NCBI GenBank assembly: GCA_964591275.1
Contig: CAZQAE010000001.1
Location: 1 to 64,000 of the forward strand
Length of the DNA: 64,000 nt
Source: G963674685 sp964591275
Lineage (GTDB): Bacteria > Lernaellota > Lernaellaia > JACKCT01
Reading direction: 5' to 3'
The notes beneath the pieces were generated by a model that saw only the letters and a program-made list of their open reading frames with translations, did no database searches and had not been told where the DNA came from. Below are positions 32,755 to 42,237 of the stretch, piece after piece (positions within the stretch are counted from its first letter, which is position 1; each line of letters opens with the position of its first letter). Made by a program: the position numbers and the translations under genes.

Positions 32755-34901
32755 AAAAAACAATTATTTTCTTAGCGATAACCATCGCGATTTTTGCGGC
32801 GGCGTTGCCGTGTTTCGCGGCGGATAAGAAAATCATTATTTTGGGTTTCGATGGGATGGACGCCGTCCTCACGCAGCAGTATCTCGAGAGAGGGCTTTTG
32901 CCGAACTTCCAGCGCCTGGCCGACATCGGTTCTTATTCTCCATTGAACACCACCAATCCGGCGGAATCGCCCGTGGCATGGTCGGCCTTTTCCATTGGGG
33001 CCAATCCGGCCAAGACCGGCGTGTTCGACTTCCTGCGACGCATGCCTGGAAGTTACTACCCGGAATTCGCCACGGTCTCTGCTTCCACCAAGCCGCTGCT
33101 TCCCGATGACAAAGTCCGATATGCTATCAGCGCGGGCCTCGGTTTAGTGATTTTTATTCTGGTATTTTTTATTCTGAGGCTGCTGACAAAATCAAAGATC
33201 GCACGCCTGGGCGCGGGTCTTGCGCTCGGCGCGACGGCGACAATCGCCGCAATTTTTATTTTCAAGGCCTGGGTTCCCAAAGAACTGCCCCTGCCGGTCA
33301 ACAACCGCAGGGGCGATACTTTCTGGAAGATCGTCACCGATGCGGGTATCCCGGCGACGGCTTTGCGCGTGCCTATCGGTTTTCCTGCCGAGGATCTGGC
33401 CGCTGGCGGCAAGATGCTGTCCGGCCTGGGCGTCCCCGACATTCGCCAGACTCAAGGGACTTTTACCGTTTATACCACCAAGCGTCCCGATAAGGTGGAT
33501 ACGGAGATGGGCGGCAAGATGTTTCACGTGCAGGTGATGGGCGACCGCGTGGAATCCGAAATTCTCGGTCCGCGCAATTTTACGATTAAAGGCGAAGGCT
33601 CTGAAATGTCGCCGGAAATCATGGTTCCGTTCACCGCGAAGATCGACCGGCAAAAGCAAAGCGTTGACGTGACGGTGCAAGGCGTGACGCAAACCATAAA
33701 AATGGGCGTCTTCAGCGACTTTTTCGTTTTCGACTTCAAACTCAATCCCCTGATACATATACAGGGCATAGCAAAGTTTGCGCTGCTTTCCATTGAACCG
33801 GAATTTAAACTCTATTTGGCGCCGCTCAATTTCAACCCGGCGAAACTTCCCGCCACGGTGCGCATTTCAACGCCGCCTGATTTTGCGCCAAAGCTCGCCA
33901 AGGAACTGGGCTTGTACAAGACGCTGGGCTGGCAGGGCGAAACCTGGGCGCTCAATGAACTGCAAATATCAGAAGAACTTTTCCTGGATGACCTGAAAAT
34001 GAACATGGCGGACATCGAAAAGATTCTCTTTTCGCAGCTTGAGAAAAACGACTCGCGGCTTTATGTGTGCATTTTTGAGGAGACAGATCGCATGCAGCAT
34101 ATGTTCTGGCGCTTCCTGGATGAGCAACATCCCTTATATTCCGAAGATGACGCCAAACGCTACCGACCGGCCATCGAGGAAGTGTACAAAGAGGTGGATA
34201 GAATTGTCGGCAAGGTGATGGACCGTTTTGTCGATGAGGATACGCATTTCATCGTGCTATCCGACCACGGCTTCAAGACCTTCCGCAAGGCCATCAACAT
34301 CAACACATGGCTGGTTCGCAATGGTTTCATGTTCCTTGACGGGCAGAAGGAAGGCGGCGACGATTTCAATCTACAGGCGCTTTTCGGTCAGGGCGAGTTC
34401 TGGCCCAACGTGGACTGGTCGCGCACAAAGGCCTATCACCTGGGCCTCGGCCAAATCTACATCAACATGTTCGGGCGTGAGCCGCAGGGCGCTGTGCTTC
34501 CGGCGGAATATGAAAGCCTGCAGGATGAGATTGTCGCAAAGCTGCTCGCCTGGAACGATCCCGAAGACGGACGCAATATTCTTGTCGGCGCCTATAAGCG
34601 CCAGGATATCTACAAGGGCCCTTACTTTGATCTCGCCCCGGATATCGTGCTCGGCTTCAACGAAGGCTACCGCATATCCTGGCAGTCGAGCCTGGGCGGA
34701 ATACCCAAAGACTTGATCGAGACCAACGACCGCAAATGGAGCGGCGATCACTGCTCCGTGGACCCGCACATCATGCACGGCATTTACTTGAGCAACCGGA
34801 AGATCACCAAAACGCCGCATATCATGGACATCGCTCCAACGGTGCTCAAAGACTTCGGTCTGCCGCCCTCGGATTATATGGACGGCAAGGCTCTGTACTA
34901 A
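32751..34901 (+). CDS. Alkaline phosphatase superfamily enzyme (type I phosphodiesterase-like) with a membrane insertion
   Basis: 716 residues. A signal peptide (to about residue 24) is followed at once by IILGFDGMDAVL, the metal-binding Asp of the superfamily, and by SPVAWSAFSIGANPAKTGVFDFL with the candidate nucleophile. Two hydrophobic helices are inserted at about residues 128-146 and 153-172. Later metal ligands are ETDRMQHMFW (Asp and His), LSDHGF (Asp-His) and GDHCSVDPHIMHGIYL (His). Substrate is unknown; such proteins act on nucleotides, phospholipids or phosphoglycolipids. The gene overlaps truA by 4 bases. Confidence 0.86.
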   Translation: MKKTIIFLAITIAIFAAALPCFAADKKIIILGFDGMDAVLTQQYLERGLLPNFQRLADIGSYSPLNTTNPAESPVAWSAFSIGANPAKTGVFDFLRRMPGSYYPEFATVSASTKPLLPDDKVRYAISAGLGLVIFILVFFILRLLTKSKIARLGAGLALGATATIAAIFIFKAWVPKELPLPVNNRRGDTFWKIVTDAGIPATALRVPIGFPAEDLAAGGKMLSGLGVPDIRQTQGTFTVYTTKRPDKVDTEMGGKMFHVQVMGDRVESEILGPRNFTIKGEGSEMSPEIMVPFTAKIDRQKQSVDVTVQGVTQTIKMGVFSDFFVFDFKLNPLIHIQGIAKFALLSIEPEFKLYLAPLNFNPAKLPATVRISTPPDFAPKLAKELGLYKTLGWQGETWALNELQISEELFLDDLKMNMADIEKILFSQLEKNDSRLYVCIFEETDRMQHMFWRFLDEQHPLYSEDDAKRYRPAIEEVYKEVDRIVGKVMDRFVDEDTHFIVLSDHGFKTFRKAININTWLVRNGFMFLDGQKEGGDDFNLQALFGQGEFWPNVDWSRTKAYHLGLGQIYINMFGREPQGAVLPAEYESLQDEIVAKLLAWNDPEDGRNILVGAYKRQDIYKGPYFDLAPDIVLGFNEGYRISWQSSLGGIPKDLIETNDRKWSGDHCSVDPHIMHGIYLSNRKITKTPHIMDIAPTVLKDFGLPPSDYMDGKALY

Positions 34902-35052
34902 AAGGCGTCGCGGGTTTTATTTTCCACAAAAATACCCTACCTCCTTGTCAGGGGTCTGGACATTGTCTCTTTTCTCGATAATCTATGCAGCGCCTTAGCA
35001 ATGGGGCGTTTGTCAACATAAAAACTACGCGACTAAGCGCAAAGAGGTTCTC

Positions 35053-36162
35053 ATGGCGAAAAAGCCCAAGGAACAGCGAAACAAAGCCAAAGGCGTGGCG
35101 GCCATCCACCGCTCAAAATCACCGAGCCAGGTTCTTCCGGCGCTGGCCTACGCATTGTTTGCGTTGTTGATGGTGATTTTTTCCTACGTCAATGTGTTAA
35201 GCCAGCAGACCATGATGGCGATTCTCGGCGGCGGTTCACTGGTATATTTGCTTTTCATTTGCATCTTCCAGATATATTTCAAGCTCAGGCACAAAATCGT
35301 TGCGGGCATTCTTTTGGCTGTTTCGCCGGTCTGGATCGTGGGATGCTCATACATGATCTTTCGCAACGTTTATTATCCGGCCCCGGTTATGATCGGTGAA
35401 TTAACTCGCGGTCAGCGGACCTTGGATATCGACCTTCCCGGAGGGGCTTATTCCCTGTTCATCAAAGGGGAATTTAAAGAAGCCGAAGCCGAAGCTGAAG
35501 CCGAAGCTGAAGCCGAAGCAAAAACAGATGAAAAAACCGCCAACAAAGATGAAAGCGGGAAAAAATCGACGGATCAGAAAAAAACTGTAAAAAAGCCTGC
35601 GCCCCGCAAATTGCAAAAAGGCAACTTCGTCGTGACGTTGACCGGAAGCGGCGGCTCGATCAAATCGAAAAACTTTTCGGGGATGCTGGAATCCGGCGAT
35701 GTCAAACGGAAGCTTTCAAAGCGTGCACGGGGCACGCTTCACGTCGAAGAGACTTCCAGCATTTTCAAGTTTCGGCTCAAGGAGACCGTGAACTACCAAT
35801 TGAAACTGACGACGCTGGATGAAAAACTGGACAACAAACTGACAATGGAAATCTACCCTCGCGGTTATCTGCCGATCATCTTCATGATATTGGCTCTCAT
35901 TTGCCTTCCGGCCTTGAGTTTCGTTGACTTCCTGATGAAAGCATCGCGCGAATTCAGCTTTTTCGCATATAGCTTCGCGGTTTCATTCGGATTTGCTTCA
36001 TATTTTCATATGATGGCAACGCCTTATTTCGACCTTAAGGTTATGGTGATGGCTCTCGTGGTCGGCGTGTCGATCGGATTGTCGGTGGCGCTCGGCGCGG
36101 AATATGCGCTCGCCAAGACTTTTAGAGAATACAATCGCAAAAAGAAGATTTCGCTGATCTAG
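35053..36162 (+). CDS. Membrane protein with an EA-repeat loop, function unknown
   Basis: 369 residues. The N-terminus is basic. Two helices (about 28-48 and 54-72), a third (about 78-100), then a soluble part of about 170 residues in which a charged linker (seven Glu-Ala pairs, then Lys-rich) sits between beta-rich segments, and three more helices near the C-terminus (about 276-296, 300-325, 333-355). No family is recognised and no catalytic motif is seen. It is convergent with lepB, 14 bases away. Confidence 0.6.
   Translation: MAKKPKEQRNKAKGVAAIHRSKSPSQVLPALAYALFALLMVIFSYVNVLSQQTMMAILGGGSLVYLLFICIFQIYFKLRHKIVAGILLAVSPVWIVGCSYMIFRNVYYPAPVMIGELTRGQRTLDIDLPGGAYSLFIKGEFKEAEAEAEAEAEAEAKTDEKTANKDESGKKSTDQKKTVKKPAPRKLQKGNFVVTLTGSGGSIKSKNFSGMLESGDVKRKLSKRARGTLHVEETSSIFKFRLKETVNYQLKLTTLDEKLDNKLTMEIYPRGYLPIIFMILALICLPALSFVDFLMKASREFSFFAYSFAVSFGFASYFHMMATPYFDLKVMVMALVVGVSIGLSVALGAEYALAKTFREYNRKKKISLI
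35479..35520 (+). repeat. Seven GAAGCN hexamer repeats
   Basis: Unit GAAGCC or GAAGCT, seven copies, coding Glu-Ala pairs in the membrane protein above. Frame is preserved by any copy-number change. Confidence 0.9.
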
Positions 36163-36193
36163 CGCGTTGCGCTGATTTAGCGCGTTGCGCTGA
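36152..36193. repeat. 18-bp tandem repeat covering two convergent stop codons
   Basis: Unit CGCTGATYTAGCGCGTTG occurs twice (36152-36169 and 36170-36187) plus a 6-base part. Each copy holds a small hairpin AGCGC-GTT-GCGCT. The stop codon of the membrane protein gene lies in the first copy and that of lepB in the second. It may act as a weak bidirectional terminator; no T run supports this. Confidence 0.75.
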
Positions 36194-37091
36194 ATATTCG
36201 CTTCCACTGATTCGGCGGCCATGAGAAATAGATAACCATGGATTTGCCTCGAATCTGGTGGAAATCGACGAAGCCCCAGTATCGGCTGTCATGGCTGCGG
36301 TCCCTGTTATCCCCCATGCAGAAATACTTTCCCTCGGGGACCGTCCACTCACTTTTCTTGAGCTGTCCCCACTGATTGAGAACCTGGTGATGACCGCCGG
36401 TTAGGAGAATGGGGTGCTCGATCTCGCCCAGAGTTTCCAGGTATAGCTCTCCCTTTTCCTGGATGCCGCTTGCGTCGCTGTAGCTGAAATCCTTATCCTT
36501 GCGCCTTTTCACCTCTTCATCGTTGATGAAAAGCTTGTTGCCGGCCAGCGCTATGCGATCGCCCGGTATGCCGACCACGCGTTTGATGAAATCCTTGGTG
36601 GGGTCTTTGGGAAAGCGGAAAACAATGATCTCGCCGCGCTTTGGCTTTCTCAAAGGGAGAATTTTTTTATGCACGAAAGGAATTTCAAATCCGTAAATGA
36701 ATTTGTTGACGATCAGGTGGTCGCCGACCAGCAAGGTTGGGATCATTGAACCCGAGGGGATCTTGAAGGCTTGAATGACAAAAGAACGAATGAAAAGTGC
36801 AAGAATGAGTGCGATGATGATCGCTTCGGCGTATTCCCGAACAAGAAACGATTTATGGATCGGCAAGTGCCTGTCGATCAAAATTCTGAATTGTTTGAGG
36901 TCGCTGGTCAGAATTCGCGGATCTTTCTCGCTGCGCCGGGACACTTCCAGGCGCGAAATCGCCGCTTCGATGTCGGAGCGACTTCGAGCGGGATACCTCT
37001 CCGGCTTGTTGTTCATGATGCGGCGTATCCGGAGAATATCCTTGTCGGCTTGTTTCCAAAGATTGGTGACTTTTCTTTTTGCAAAAAACAT
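36177..37091 (-). CDS. lepB: Signal peptidase I
   Basis: 304 residues. It removes signal peptides from secreted proteins at the outer face of the inner membrane. About 85 residues of charged, cytoplasmic N-terminus come before the anchor helix (about 86-106), which is unusual in length. The catalytic Ser is Ser115 in IPSGSMIPT, and the general base Lys170 is in DFIKRVVGIPGD. The C-terminal GDNRDRSHDSRYWGFV is the conserved box E. The gene starts 1 base after the lepA stop, the classic lepA-lepB pair. Confidence 0.95.
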   Translation of the reverse strand: MFFAKRKVTNLWKQADKDILRIRRIMNNKPERYPARSRSDIEAAISRLEVSRRSEKDPRILTSDLKQFRILIDRHLPIHKSFLVREYAEAIIIALILALFIRSFVIQAFKIPSGSMIPTLLVGDHLIVNKFIYGFEIPFVHKKILPLRKPKRGEIIVFRFPKDPTKDFIKRVVGIPGDRIALAGNKLFINDEEVKRRKDKDFSYSDASGIQEKGELYLETLGEIEHPILLTGGHHQVLNQWGQLKKSEWTVPEGKYFCMGDNRDRSHDSRYWGFVDFHQIRGKSMVIYFSWPPNQWKRIFSATR

Positions 37092-37092
37092 A

Positions 37093-38892
37093 TTAATCCT
37101 TAATGGATAAAACGGCCAGAAAAGCTTCCTGCGGTATCTCCACGTTCCCCATGCGCTTCATGCGTTTCTTTCCGGCCTTCTGTTTTTCCAGAAGTTTTCT
37201 CTTGCGTGAAATGTCGCCGCCGTAACACTTGGCGGTCACATTTTTGCGCAGTGGAACGATGCGCTCTCTGGCAATAATGCGTGAACCAATGGCCGCCTGG
37301 AGGATGACTTCGTACATCTGTCGCGGAATCGTCTTGCGCAATCTCATGATGAGGGCGCGCCCCAGGCGATAAGACTTGTCCTGATGGCAGATCACCGTCA
37401 ATGCATCCACGATTTCACCGTTGAGCAAAATGTCGAGCTTCACGAGTTTATCGGGCCGGTATTCGAGAAAATCGTAATCTAGGGAGGCGTATCCACGGGA
37501 AACGGTTTTGAGTTTGTCAAAGAAATCAAAGACGATTTCCGCCAGCGGCAGATCGTAAACCAGAATGACGCGGTTGGCGGCGCGATAATCCATTTCGACC
37601 TGCGTGCCGCGTCGCTCCTGGCAGATTTTGAGAACGTTGCCGATGTACTCCGCCGGCAGATGGATGGAAGCCCTGACGATGGGTTCCTCGATGGAGGCGA
37701 CCTCCTGCGGTCCGGGCAATTGGGACGGATTGTGGAGCATCATGACGCTGCCGTCAGTCTTGACGACACGATAAACCACCGTTGGCGCCGTGATAACCAG
37801 GTTCTGATCGAACTCTCTTTCCAGACGCTCCTGCACGACCTCCATATGAAGCAGGCCCAGAAAGCCGCAGCGGAATCCGAAACCCAGCGCAAGGGATGTT
37901 TCCGGCTCATACTGAAAGGCCGCGTCATTGAGGTTGAGCTTCTCGATGGATGATTTCAACAGCTCGTAATCCGTGGCTTCGGATGGGTAAAGCCCGGCGA
38001 ACACCATGGGTTGGAGTTCTCGGAAGCCGGCAAAGGCAGTGACCTCGGCTGCGCCCACGCGCGTGATGGTATCGCCGACGCGCGCTTCGGACACATCCTT
38101 GATCCCGGCGGTCAGAAAACCCACTTCGCCTGGCCCGAGCTTGTCGACGTATTGGGCGTCCGGAGAGAAATACCCAACCTTCATGACCTCGAAATCCTTT
38201 CCCACGGCCATCAGACGGATCATGTCTCCAGAGCGAACGGTTCCGGAAAAAATCCGGATCAATGCCACGGCTCCCTGATACGAGTCGTACCAGGAGTCGA
38301 AGATGATGGCTTTGAGCGCGTCGTCGGGGTTGGTTTGCGGGGGCGGCATGTCCCGCACGATTCTTTCCAGCAGCTCATCAATGCCCAATCCCGTTTTGGC
38401 GCTGATTTCCAGGGCTTCGGAGGCTTCAATGCCGATCATATCCTCAATCTCTTCCCGGGCCGCGTCCACCTGCGAGGTGGCGAGATCGACTTTGTTGAGC
38501 ACCGGAATGATCTCGATGTCCAGATCCGCCGCGAGAAAGGCGTTGGCCAGGGTCTGCGCTTCGACGCCCTTGGTGGAGTCCACGACAAGCAGCGTGGCCT
38601 CGCAGGCCGACAGCGAGCGGGATACCTCATAGCTGAAATCCACGTGCCCCGGCGTGTCGATCAAATTTAATATGTACTCGCGTCCGTCGGAGGCTTTGTA
38701 TGGAAGTCGAACCGTCTGGGCCTTGATGGTGATGCCCCGTTCGCGCTCGATGTCCATGCGATCCAGGTATTGGGCCGTGCTGGTTCGTTCGTTCAGCAGC
38801 CCCGTGGCTTCCATCAGGCGGTCGGCCAGCGTGCTTTTGCCGTGGTCGATGTGGGCGATGATGGAAAAATTTCGTATGTTTTCTAACTTCAT
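37093..38892 (-). CDS. lepA: Elongation factor 4 (LepA)
   Basis: 599 residues, normal length. A translational GTPase that back-translocates or remodels stalled ribosomes. The GTP-binding motifs are AHIDHGKSTL (G1), RGITI (G2), DTPGHVDF (G3) and NKVD (G4). The C-terminal domain contains RRGTQVEMDYR-like and the final QKAGKKRMKRMGNVEIPQEAFLAVL region typical of LepA. The ATG at 38892 gives MKLENIRNFSIIAH, the standard N-terminus. Confidence 0.98.
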   Translation of the reverse strand: MKLENIRNFSIIAHIDHGKSTLADRLMEATGLLNERTSTAQYLDRMDIERERGITIKAQTVRLPYKASDGREYILNLIDTPGHVDFSYEVSRSLSACEATLLVVDSTKGVEAQTLANAFLAADLDIEIIPVLNKVDLATSQVDAAREEIEDMIGIEASEALEISAKTGLGIDELLERIVRDMPPPQTNPDDALKAIIFDSWYDSYQGAVALIRIFSGTVRSGDMIRLMAVGKDFEVMKVGYFSPDAQYVDKLGPGEVGFLTAGIKDVSEARVGDTITRVGAAEVTAFAGFRELQPMVFAGLYPSEATDYELLKSSIEKLNLNDAAFQYEPETSLALGFGFRCGFLGLLHMEVVQERLEREFDQNLVITAPTVVYRVVKTDGSVMMLHNPSQLPGPQEVASIEEPIVRASIHLPAEYIGNVLKICQERRGTQVEMDYRAANRVILVYDLPLAEIVFDFFDKLKTVSRGYASLDYDFLEYRPDKLVKLDILLNGEIVDALTVICHQDKSYRLGRALIMRLRKTIPRQMYEVILQAAIGSRIIARERIVPLRKNVTAKCYGGDISRKRKLLEKQKAGKKRMKRMGNVEIPQEAFLAVLSIKD

Positions 38893-39017
38893 TGAGTGCG
38901 CCTGAGAAAAACCGGCCTCACGTTACATTTTTGCGTTTGAATGTCAATTGACATCAGGCGCTTGCGTGCAATGCCCCGGTATGGATGGACAACGATTTAC
39001 CGGAAACGGTTCCGGCA

Positions 39018-40265
39018 TCACTTCAATACTAGGACATTGAATTGCTTTTTGCCGAAAAACAGCAGGCAGCGCCCTTTCTCGTCAAAGTCATTAATGGAAA
39101 TTTGAGACGCCGCCGACTCTACCGCCTTGCCGTTGATTTTGGCGGCGCCGCCGCTCACGCGAGCCTTGAACTGTTTTCCGCTGGCGACGAGGCCCGCTGT
39201 TTTAAAGGCTTGCATTGCGCCAAGTCCGTTTTCGATATTCTCTTTGGCAATAAGCGTTTGTGGCGCATATTTCACATTTTCATCCGTGATTGATCCAGTT
39301 CGGATAATTTGCGCCGACGCCTGTGCCCCCAGGGCCTCGTCTTCTCCGTGGACAAGCTTCGTCATCTCAAAGGCGAAGCGGTCTCTGGGCGTATGCGCTG
39401 ACGGGTCGGCCTGAAACTCTTTTATTATTGGGTCCAGTTCCTGCCCCGTTAGGTCGGTGTAGATCATAAGGTTGCGGATGAAATCCGCATCGGAGGTCCT
39501 GAACCAGAACTGATAGAACTGGTGAACGTCGGTCTTTTTCCGACTCAGCCATATGGAGCCGCCGGCGTCGCTTTGCGCGAATTTTTTTCCGTCGGAGCGC
39601 TCGATCAATTTCGTTGTCAGCCCGTAGGCCGTCTTTCCTTCCAGCGCGTGAATAAGACCGCTTCCTGCGGTGATATTTCCCCACTGATCCGAGCCCCCCA
39701 TCTGCAAATCGCAGCCGTGGTGTTTGAAAAGGTGATAAAAATCGTAGGCCTGGAATATCTGATAAGTGAATTCCGTGTAGCTGATTCCCTCGCTTCGTTC
39801 GAGACGCCCTTTGACGGACTCCCGCGAAATCATGTGTTTGAGATTGAACAGCTTTCCGACATCACGCAAAAAATCAATCAGTTTTAATTGGCTGAGCCAG
39901 TCATAATTGTTGACGAAGATTGTTTTGTCAGGGTCCAGAAGGCGACCGATTTCACTTTTAACGCTTTCGGAGTCCCGGTCGATTTCTTCCTTTGTTCTGA
40001 GCAATCGCTCCGCGTCGCGCCCGGATGGGTCGCCAAGCATCGCCGTGCCGCCGCCGATAACAGCGATGACCTTGTGGCCGAAACGCTGAAATCTACGCAG
40101 GTTGACGATGACGCTCAAAGTCCCGACGTGCAAGGAATCCGCGGTTGGATCGAATCCCACGTATAGGGTCAGTTTTTTCTTTGCCGAAATCTCGTCCAGT
40201 TCCGGATGCGTCTGCGCTTCAACGACGCCGCGGCTTTTCAGATAAGTCAGAACATCGCCGACCAT
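39018..40265 (-). CDS. tyrS: Tyrosyl-tRNA synthetase
   Basis: 415 residues from ATG 40265, which has GCGGAG upstream; an upstream start would add 23 residues without homology. It charges tRNA-Tyr. The HIGH-like motif is HVGT in FDPTADSLHVGTL near residue 45, and the KMSKS-equivalent is KFAQS, a normal variant. GGSDQWGNITAG binds tyrosine. The C-terminal domain from about 345 (AGLVASGKQFKARVSGGAAKINGK) is an S4-like RNA-binding fold. Single gene, not coupled to its neighbours. Confidence 0.96.
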   Translation of the reverse strand: MVGDVLTYLKSRGVVEAQTHPELDEISAKKKLTLYVGFDPTADSLHVGTLSVIVNLRRFQRFGHKVIAVIGGGTAMLGDPSGRDAERLLRTKEEIDRDSESVKSEIGRLLDPDKTIFVNNYDWLSQLKLIDFLRDVGKLFNLKHMISRESVKGRLERSEGISYTEFTYQIFQAYDFYHLFKHHGCDLQMGGSDQWGNITAGSGLIHALEGKTAYGLTTKLIERSDGKKFAQSDAGGSIWLSRKKTDVHQFYQFWFRTSDADFIRNLMIYTDLTGQELDPIIKEFQADPSAHTPRDRFAFEMTKLVHGEDEALGAQASAQIIRTGSITDENVKYAPQTLIAKENIENGLGAMQAFKTAGLVASGKQFKARVSGGAAKINGKAVESAASQISINDFDEKGRCLLFFGKKQFNVLVLK

Positions 40266-40437
40266 GAATAATTCTCCGCTTATGCCCCGATTATCGGGGA
40301 GCCAAAGGCTATGGAAAGCTTTGCGGCAAGTCAAGACGAATTAGCCAATGTCGCCGGGAGCAATCCGCCTGCCTTGTTTTTCATCCTGACACACTTTACA
40401 ATCATCAAGCATTTTCCTCGGGAATGGAGAAGGACCC

Positions 40438-40830
40438 ATGACGAAGGCCGGCAATGGAAAGTGAATAGCAGCATTCATCATCGATTTTGCCATTGTCTTT
40501 TTGGCGAAATCCATCATATTTACCGCCGCAAAGAATCCTTTTCTTGTCACGGCCATTTTCGCCATTTACAGCGCGCTGATGGAAGGCTCGAAGTATCGGG
40601 CGACGTTGGGCAAGATGGCCCTGGGTCTTGAGGTCGTCGATGCCGAGGAAAATAAAATCGGTCTCAAAGCCGCTTTTTTAAGAAACATCATTCGCGGTTT
40701 TTCTTTGCCGATAAAGGGCTTGTATTTCATTGTCATGCTGGTGAGCTGTTATTTTGCGTTCTTCACCGAAAACAAGCAGGCCTTGCATGACAAAGCCGCA
40801 AAGACATTCGTCATCGAAAGTCAAAAATAG
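40438..40830 (+). pseudogene. RDD-family membrane protein, interrupted by an in-frame TGA
   Basis: ATG 40438 follows a strong ribosome site (GGAGAAGG) and reads MTKAGNGK, then TGA at 40462-40464, then in the same frame IAAFIIDFAIVFLAKSIIF and the rest of a typical RDD domain to 40830 (SKYRATLGKMALGLEVVDAE, FLRNIIRGFSLPIKG, LHDKAAKTFVI). The family signature has Arg exactly where the stop lies (R-x-x-A-x-x-x-D), and CGA to TGA is a single transition. A TTG at 40501 could start a shortened protein of 109 residues, lacking the first helix. Nothing is known of its substrate. Confidence 0.8.
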
Positions 40831-40871
40831 CGCTGAAGTTTTTTTGCCGCTAAAGTAAGGCTCATCACTAA

Positions 40872-40970
40872 GAAATCTGTAATAATTTGCTGAAGGAGCC
40901 TTTGCGCTACGATGTCGGCGTCTTTATCGTGCGCGAAAATGAAATCACCGGCGCGGGAGTTGTTTCGTGA
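40872..40970 (+). pseudogene. Possible remnant of an EF-Tu/CysN-like C-terminus
   Basis: A 32-codon frame, closed at both ends by stops, reads RYDVGVFIVRENEITGAGVVS. This resembles the last strands of EF-Tu family domain III (EF-Tu ends RFAIREGGRTVGAGVV). Its TGA overlaps the GTG start of the next gene. It lacks a proper start and the rest of the domain. The match is short and could be chance. Confidence 0.3.
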
Positions 40971-41968
40971 CCAAAAAAACTGTTGCCCTCTTCAGCGGCG
41001 GGCTGGATTCCTGCCTGGCCGTCAAACTCATGCTCGATCAGGGTATTGAGGTCATCGCTGTGCATTTTGATGTCGATTATTTTCTGTCCTCCAATATGGA
41101 TTCGGGTCAGGAATGCTCGGCGGAAACGATGGCCCGGTCTCTTGGCGCGACGGTGAAAAAAGAGAAACTGGGCAGCGAATACATCCATATGCTGATGAAT
41201 CCGAAATTCGGATACGGGAAGGGCGTCAATCCCTGCATCGACTGTCATATTTACATGATTAAAAAAGCCAAAGAGATCATGGAACAACTGGGCGCTTCCT
41301 TTATCGTGACCGGCGAAGTCCTGGGGCAGCGTCCCATGAGTCAGCGGAAGGATGCATTAAATATTGTCGACCGGGAAACCGGAACGAAAGGCATTTTGCT
41401 TCGTCCCCTTTCCGCCCTTTGTTTTGAAGCCACCGAGCCGGAAAAGACCGGGATTGTCGATAGGGAAAAGCTGCTGGGAATCCAGGGCCGCACTCGCAAG
41501 GGCCAAATGGAATTGGCGAGGAAAGTGGGCCTTGCCAGCTACCCGAGTCCCGGCGGCGGTTGCATGTTGACGGATGCCAACTACGCCAGGCGGATAAGAC
41601 ATCTCTTTTCGCGAAAAGAAAACCCGGAAGTATTCGATTTTAAAATCCTCAGATTGGGAAGGGCCATTAATCTCAGTGAAAAGGCCTGCGCGGTCATCGG
41701 TCGCGATGAAAAGGAGAATGAAACTCTTGAAGGCTATCGGGGATTTGCCGATGCTTTTGTTGTTCCTGTCAGTTTCAAGGGGCCTTCCGCGGCCATTTTG
41801 GGAGAATTTGACGAGTCGGCTATCAGGGATATTGGCCGTATGATTTTACACTACGGGAAAAAACCTGAAGGAAATGCAGTTCTGCAGTCGGTTTTTCACG
41901 GGAAAACAACGGAGTTTGAGGTGGAAAGTCCTTTCCCGGAAAACGAATTGAAAGTGTGTATGATTTAA
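40967..41968 (+). CDS. PP-loop ATPase of the MnmA/ThiI tRNA-thiolation type
   Basis: 333 residues from GTG 40967, with GGGAG upstream. The PP-loop is FSGGLDSCLAV near residue 9; NPCIDCHIYMIKKAKEIM near 92 holds a Cys pair; GQRPMSQRKDAL and SPGGGCMLTDANYARRI follow. This pattern is found in thiouridylase-like proteins related to MnmA and ThiI, often annotated as tRNA 2-thiouridine or 5-methylaminomethyl-2-thiouridylate enzymes. It lacks the C-terminal barrel of classical MnmA, so the exact base modified is not known. Confidence 0.78.
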   Translation: MTKKTVALFSGGLDSCLAVKLMLDQGIEVIAVHFDVDYFLSSNMDSGQECSAETMARSLGATVKKEKLGSEYIHMLMNPKFGYGKGVNPCIDCHIYMIKKAKEIMEQLGASFIVTGEVLGQRPMSQRKDALNIVDRETGTKGILLRPLSALCFEATEPEKTGIVDREKLLGIQGRTRKGQMELARKVGLASYPSPGGGCMLTDANYARRIRHLFSRKENPEVFDFKILRLGRAINLSEKACAVIGRDEKENETLEGYRGFADAFVVPVSFKGPSAAILGEFDESAIRDIGRMILHYGKKPEGNAVLQSVFHGKTTEFEVESPFPENELKVCMI

Positions 41969-42237
41969 AAATAGACGTGACAAAAAGAGAAATTCCTAAG
42001 AATAATGTGGTTCAAAAAATATCCAATCACTCAATTTGGGTTAATAAAAACAGGCATCAGGCATTTTCTGGTCGTCGTGAAATAAACTTCAAAACGACTA
42101 GGGGTTACCCTTATGCGCCATTGGTGATTTTCCTTGCTAATTTTTGTATTTGTCATAGAAGTTATCTTCTTAACAGTTCCATTCTGTGTGCCGATGCAGT
42201 ACATTGGGATGCGGGCCGGTCGTGAAATTTTGGCCAA

